In this document: one piece after another, positions 61,496-64,000 of the stretch
Position numbering within the stretch: the first letter of the stretch is position 1
How the letters are laid out: the number at the start of each line of letters is the position of its first letter
Assembly (NCBI GenBank): GCA_035307765.1
Contig: DATGHU010000031.1
Span: 11,573-75,572, forward strand
Direction of reading: 5' to 3'
Length of the DNA stretch: 64,000 nucleotides
Source of the DNA: a bacterium
Lineage (GTDB): Bacteria > Sysuimicrobiota > Sysuimicrobiia > Sysuimicrobiales > Segetimicrobiaceae
Notes under the pieces: generated by a model
The model's database searches: none
Told to the model about the DNA's origin: nothing
The model's input: the letters and a program-made list of their open reading frames with translations, nothing else
Program-made: the position numbers and the translations under genes

Positions 61496-62566
61496 TTACC
61501 GTCCGTGTGGTGCGCTGACCACCACCGACCCGCTCGGAGCGCGGCGTCCGCCCGCCGGTTCCCGGGTGACTTCGATCGCATCGGGCGGGACGGCCAACTC
61601 CGGTCCCTCCACGATCAGCCTGGCATCCCCGCCGGCGTCAAGCCGAGCCGTGCCGAGCGAGGTCCATCGGTCTCCGTGGCGCACCCAGGCCTGATAGGTC
61701 TCGCCCGCCGGGGGTGGCGCGAACTCCTCAAAGGTCAGCACCGCGATGCCCACCCCGGCCTGGCCGCGGTAGACCGCATGCGTCCGCGCCGGCACACCCG
61801 GGGCGGGCTCGAGGCGGACCGCCACGGTCTCGCTCGACGTAAGCAGGGCGAGCGCCCGGGCATCGCGCCCCCGCGCCACCTGATCGTCGTGTACGCGGAT
61901 CCCCAACAGCGTTCCCAGTCCGAGCGCGCCGACCACCAGCGCGGTGACCGCGGGAGACAGGCCCGCCCTGAGTTTCTGCAGGCCGGCCCGGATTCGGGTC
62001 TTGGCGGTTCCGAGCGGGAGGCGGAGTTCGGCGGCGACCTGTTCGTGGGTTAAGTTTTCGAAGAAGGCAAGGTCCACCGCTTGACGCTGCGTTGGCGGAA
62101 GCGCCTCCAGCGCGTCGCGGACGATAGCGCGCTCGGCTTCGCGCCTCACCACCTCGCCCGGCTCGGGGGCGGGATCGGGGACCTGCGCCAGCCGCTGGCC
62201 GTCCGGGTCCTCGTCCAGCCGCGGCTGCCGGCTCCGCCGGCGAAGTTCGTTCAGGATCCGAAAGTGGGCGATCTGGAAGACCCACGGCCGGAACGCGCCC
62301 CGCTCCGGCGAGAAGGTGCCGGCCTTGCGCCACACCGCGAGGAAGACGTCTTGGACGATCTCTTCCGCCGACACGCGGTCCACCGTCTGCGCGGCCAGGG
62401 AGAAGATCCGCGAGGCGTACCGGCCGTAGAGCGGCCCGAGGGCGTCCTGGCGGCCGGCCGCCAGCAGCCGCATCAAGTCCTCGTCGCTGGGATCGCGCGG
62501 CTCGCCGGCGCCGCGGCCCGCGTGCACCTCCCGCCGCCACCCCCACCGCGGACGCTCGGCCGGCAT
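61496..62566 (-). CDS. ECF-type sigma factor fused to a transmembrane helix and RskA-like domain
   Basis: A 356-residue chimera. Residues ~30-112 are sigma region 2 ('DALGPLYGRYASRIFSLA', 'AEEIVQDVFLAVWRKAGTF', 'RPWVFQIAHFRILNELRRR'), and ~150-203 are region 4 with the helix-turn-helix 'THEQVAAELRLPLGTAKTRIRAGLQKLR'. A hydrophobic helix (205-223) follows, and residues ~240-356 match the RskA anti-sigma-K C-terminal domain ('YQAWVRHGDRWTSLG' and 'AIEVTREPAGGRRAPSGSVVV'). The cytoplasmic anti-sigma binding domain of RskA is missing. The predicted topology is sigma inside, RskA-like domain outside. It lies 2 bases after the propeller/cupredoxin gene. Confidence 0.88.
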   Translation of the reverse strand: MPAERPRWGWRREVHAGRGAGEPRDPSDEDLMRLLAAGRQDALGPLYGRYASRIFSLAAQTVDRVSAEEIVQDVFLAVWRKAGTFSPERGAFRPWVFQIAHFRILNELRRRSRQPRLDEDPDGQRLAQVPDPAPEPGEVVRREAERAIVRDALEALPPTQRQAVDLAFFENLTHEQVAAELRLPLGTAKTRIRAGLQKLRAGLSPAVTALVVGALGLGTLLGIRVHDDQVARGRDARALALLTSSETVAVRLEPAPGVPARTHAVYRGQAGVGIAVLTFEEFAPPPAGETYQAWVRHGDRWTSLGTARLDAGGDARLIVEGPELAVPPDAIEVTREPAGGRRAPSGSVVVSAPHGR

Positions 62567-62568
62567 GC

Positions 62569-63948
62569 TCAGTTCCCGACCGTGATCGTCCCGTGCATGA
62601 ACGGGTGGATCATGCAGGCGTACTCATAGGTCCCGGCCTTGTCGAAGGTGACCGTAAAGCTTGTGCCGGGTAGGATCGGGCCGGAGTTCCACCGCTGGTC
62701 CGCGCTCGTCGACGTGTGGGGGATGGCGTCGGCGTTGATCCAGGTGACAGTCTCGCCGACCGTCACCCGAATCGTCGCGGGAGCGAACGCGAAGTCCTTG
62801 ACCCGAACCCCGCCGCTGGCGGCGGACGCCGCCGCGATGGGGGCCGACCCCGCCTGCCCGAACGAGGGCGTCGACGCGGTTGGGGGCGCCGTCAGCGCGC
62901 GGGCTTTGGACCCGGGGACGGGCTGGAGGACGATCTTCCTAGGCGCGGCCCCGACCGGGATCGTCGCCAGCACCTTCCGCTGCTCGAGGTCCACCACCGA
63001 GACGCTGTTCGCGCCCTCGTTGGTGACGTAGGCCGTGCCCCCGTCCGCGGTGGGCGCGGCCCAGTGGGGGAACGTGCCCACCGCGACCGTTCCGATGATC
63101 GTCCGGGTGGATGGATTGACGAGCGCGAGTTCGCCCGGCCCCTGCACGACCGTCAACTCGACCGCGCCGGTCGCGGTAAAGATCGGCAGGTGGGGGGAGG
63201 CTCCGGTCGGAATCTGCGCGACGACGAGGTTGCGCGTCGGATCGAGCACCTGCACCGCGTTCACGCCGGCCTGCGTGAAGTAGAGCGCGGTGCCGTCGGG
63301 GCTGAAGTTCGCCGCGCGCGGCGTCTTGTCGAGCGGGACCATGCCCACCCTCTGCCGTGCCGCGAGGTCCAGGATGGCCAGCCCCGCTGCTCCCGGTTGC
63401 TGTGCCGTGACGTAGGCGGTGCGATCGTCGGGGCTGATGGCGACGGTGTGGGGGTTGCCGACGGGAATCCGGGCGACCACCTGGTTGCGGATCGTGTCGA
63501 TCACGGCGACGTCGCTGGCCCCGAACACGGCGACGAGCACCAGCCGCCCGTCCCGGGTGATCGCCAGCCCCTGCGGGTTCTTGCCGACCTCGATCGTGCT
63601 GACCACCCGGTCCGTGGCTGTGCTGATCACGCTCACGGTCGAGCCGCTGGTGCTGGTGGCGTAGACTCGCGCCCCGTCCGGAGAGGCCACGAGGCCTTCG
63701 GGCCCCGGGGGAACCGGGATGGTCTTGACGACGCGGTTGGTTCCCGTGTCGATTACGGCGACGGCGTTGTCGCCGTACAACGCGACGTAAGCCTTGGGCG
63801 GCGCGGGCGTGGCCCATGCCGCCGCGTACATGGGCGCGGCGGCGCCGGCCCAGGCCATCAGCGCCACCGCGGCCGTGGCCGTTAGGCCGAGTCGGCGGGA
63901 GCCGGCGCCGGGGCGAAGGCGATCGTGCGGTGACACATTCGGTCGCAT
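62569..63948 (-). CDS. Secreted beta-propeller (YVTN) protein with C-terminal cupredoxin domain
   Basis: A 459-residue exported protein. Residues 1-45 are a long basic-hydrophobic signal region. Residues ~50-360 contain about seven blades with the YVTN pattern ('AVIDTGTNRVVKTIPVPPGPEGLVASPDGARVYAT'-like, here cited only by position), a lactonase-like/binding propeller. A Pro/Ala linker leads to a plastocyanin-like domain whose blue-copper ligands are His411, Cys445, His448 and Met451. GGAGGATTCACG precedes the ATG at 63948. The two-base gap to the sigma-fusion gene suggests that the sigma factor senses envelope copper, redox state or the propeller's state. Confidence 0.9.
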   Translation of the reverse strand: MRPNVSPHDRLRPGAGSRRLGLTATAAVALMAWAGAAAPMYAAAWATPAPPKAYVALYGDNAVAVIDTGTNRVVKTIPVPPGPEGLVASPDGARVYATSTSGSTVSVISTATDRVVSTIEVGKNPQGLAITRDGRLVLVAVFGASDVAVIDTIRNQVVARIPVGNPHTVAISPDDRTAYVTAQQPGAAGLAILDLAARQRVGMVPLDKTPRAANFSPDGTALYFTQAGVNAVQVLDPTRNLVVAQIPTGASPHLPIFTATGAVELTVVQGPGELALVNPSTRTIIGTVAVGTFPHWAAPTADGGTAYVTNEGANSVSVVDLEQRKVLATIPVGAAPRKIVLQPVPGSKARALTAPPTASTPSFGQAGSAPIAAASAASGGVRVKDFAFAPATIRVTVGETVTWINADAIPHTSTSADQRWNSGPILPGTSFTVTFDKAGTYEYACMIHPFMHGTITVGN

Positions 63949-64000
63949 CGTGAATCCTCCAGGGCGGATTGGACCGGGCCGGCATCGGGGGCCCACCCCC
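63949..64000. other. 5' flank of propeller gene, window edge
   Basis: The last 52 bases contain the ribosome-binding site GGAGG of the propeller gene. The promoter is probably beyond the right edge of the window. No other feature is visible. Confidence 0.4.

Noticed and set aside
1-64000. CRISPR array, IS element, integrase or prophage
   Set aside because: No spaced direct repeats, transposase, recombinase or phage structural gene was seen.

Overview
The window is a GC-rich bacterial chromosome segment packed with about 60 protein genes. Many are in tight same-strand operons with TGATG, ATGA or GTGA overlaps, and GTG and TTG starts are frequent. I see no rRNA, tRNA, CRISPR array, transposase, integrase or phage gene. 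The gene set (many ABC importers for peptides, amino acids and phosphodiesters; several thiamine-diphosphate and molybdenum enzymes; peptidases; ftsE-ftsX-ctpA order; an OmpR-type two-component pair; a zinc-ribbon MscL) suggests a free-living heterotroph of an uncultivated soil or subsurface lineage. Terrabacteria-like phyla (CSP1-3/Sysuimicrobiota, Armatimonadota, Chloroflexota) or Rokubacteria-like bacteria are plausible. That placement is inference from gene content only.

Layout. 1-8.3 kb (+): an importer of the spermidine/iron/phosphodiester class (binding protein, ATPase, two permeases) leads into glycerophosphodiester phosphodiesterase, an inositol-monophosphatase-family enzyme, a histidine-rich protein of unknown family, a sugar isomerase/epimerase, a cupin and a cyclase. 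8.3-11.1 kb: mscL, an alpha/beta hydrolase and an M23 endopeptidase. 11.2-16.9 kb: a benzoylformate-decarboxylase-like enzyme with an RraA-family protein, a divergent MFS exporter, and E1 alpha/beta of a 2-oxoacid dehydrogenase. 17-26.5 kb: a full dipeptide importer operon with an M28-like peptidase, and a divergent second pair of dipeptide permeases. The binding protein of this operon has its canonical sequence blocks in circularly permuted order. 26.5-32.2 kb: an acetyltransferase, DNA polymerase IV, hypoxanthine phosphoribosyltransferase with a nuclease-like partner, a HEAT-repeat protein, a macro-domain protein and SurE.

32.2-39.1 kb (+): ftsE, ftsX and ctpA (no EnvC-type hydrolase between them), then glutamate dehydrogenase, proline dehydrogenase and an M20 deacylase. 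39.1-45.5 kb (-): a six-gene operon of a xanthine-dehydrogenase-family hydroxylase, a luciferase-like flavin oxidoreductase and a two-subunit CoA-transferase, probably a catabolic pathway for a ring or carboxylic compound. 45.8-54.5 kb (+): a cysteine-synthase-family enzyme, a complete Liv branched-chain amino acid importer with a very long LivM, and an acetolactate-synthase-like enzyme. 54.5-57.1 kb (-): a histidine kinase and response regulator behind a candidate Pho-box promoter. 57.3-61.5 kb (+): an HPr-kinase/PEPCK-like P-loop protein, an M20 dipeptidase and a threonine-dehydrogenase-like enzyme. 61.5-64 kb (-): a beta-propeller/cupredoxin protein in operon with a sigma factor fused to a transmembrane helix and an RskA-like anti-sigma domain.

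The overall picture is a scavenger of peptides, amino acids and organic phosphodiesters that feeds them into deamination, decarboxylation and CoA-dependent catabolism. The most unusual items are the permuted binding protein, the tethered sigma factor, the Pho-box autoregulation signal, catalytic-residue swaps in a ThDP enzyme and an M28-like enzyme, and the unassigned hydroxylase/CoA-transferase operon.
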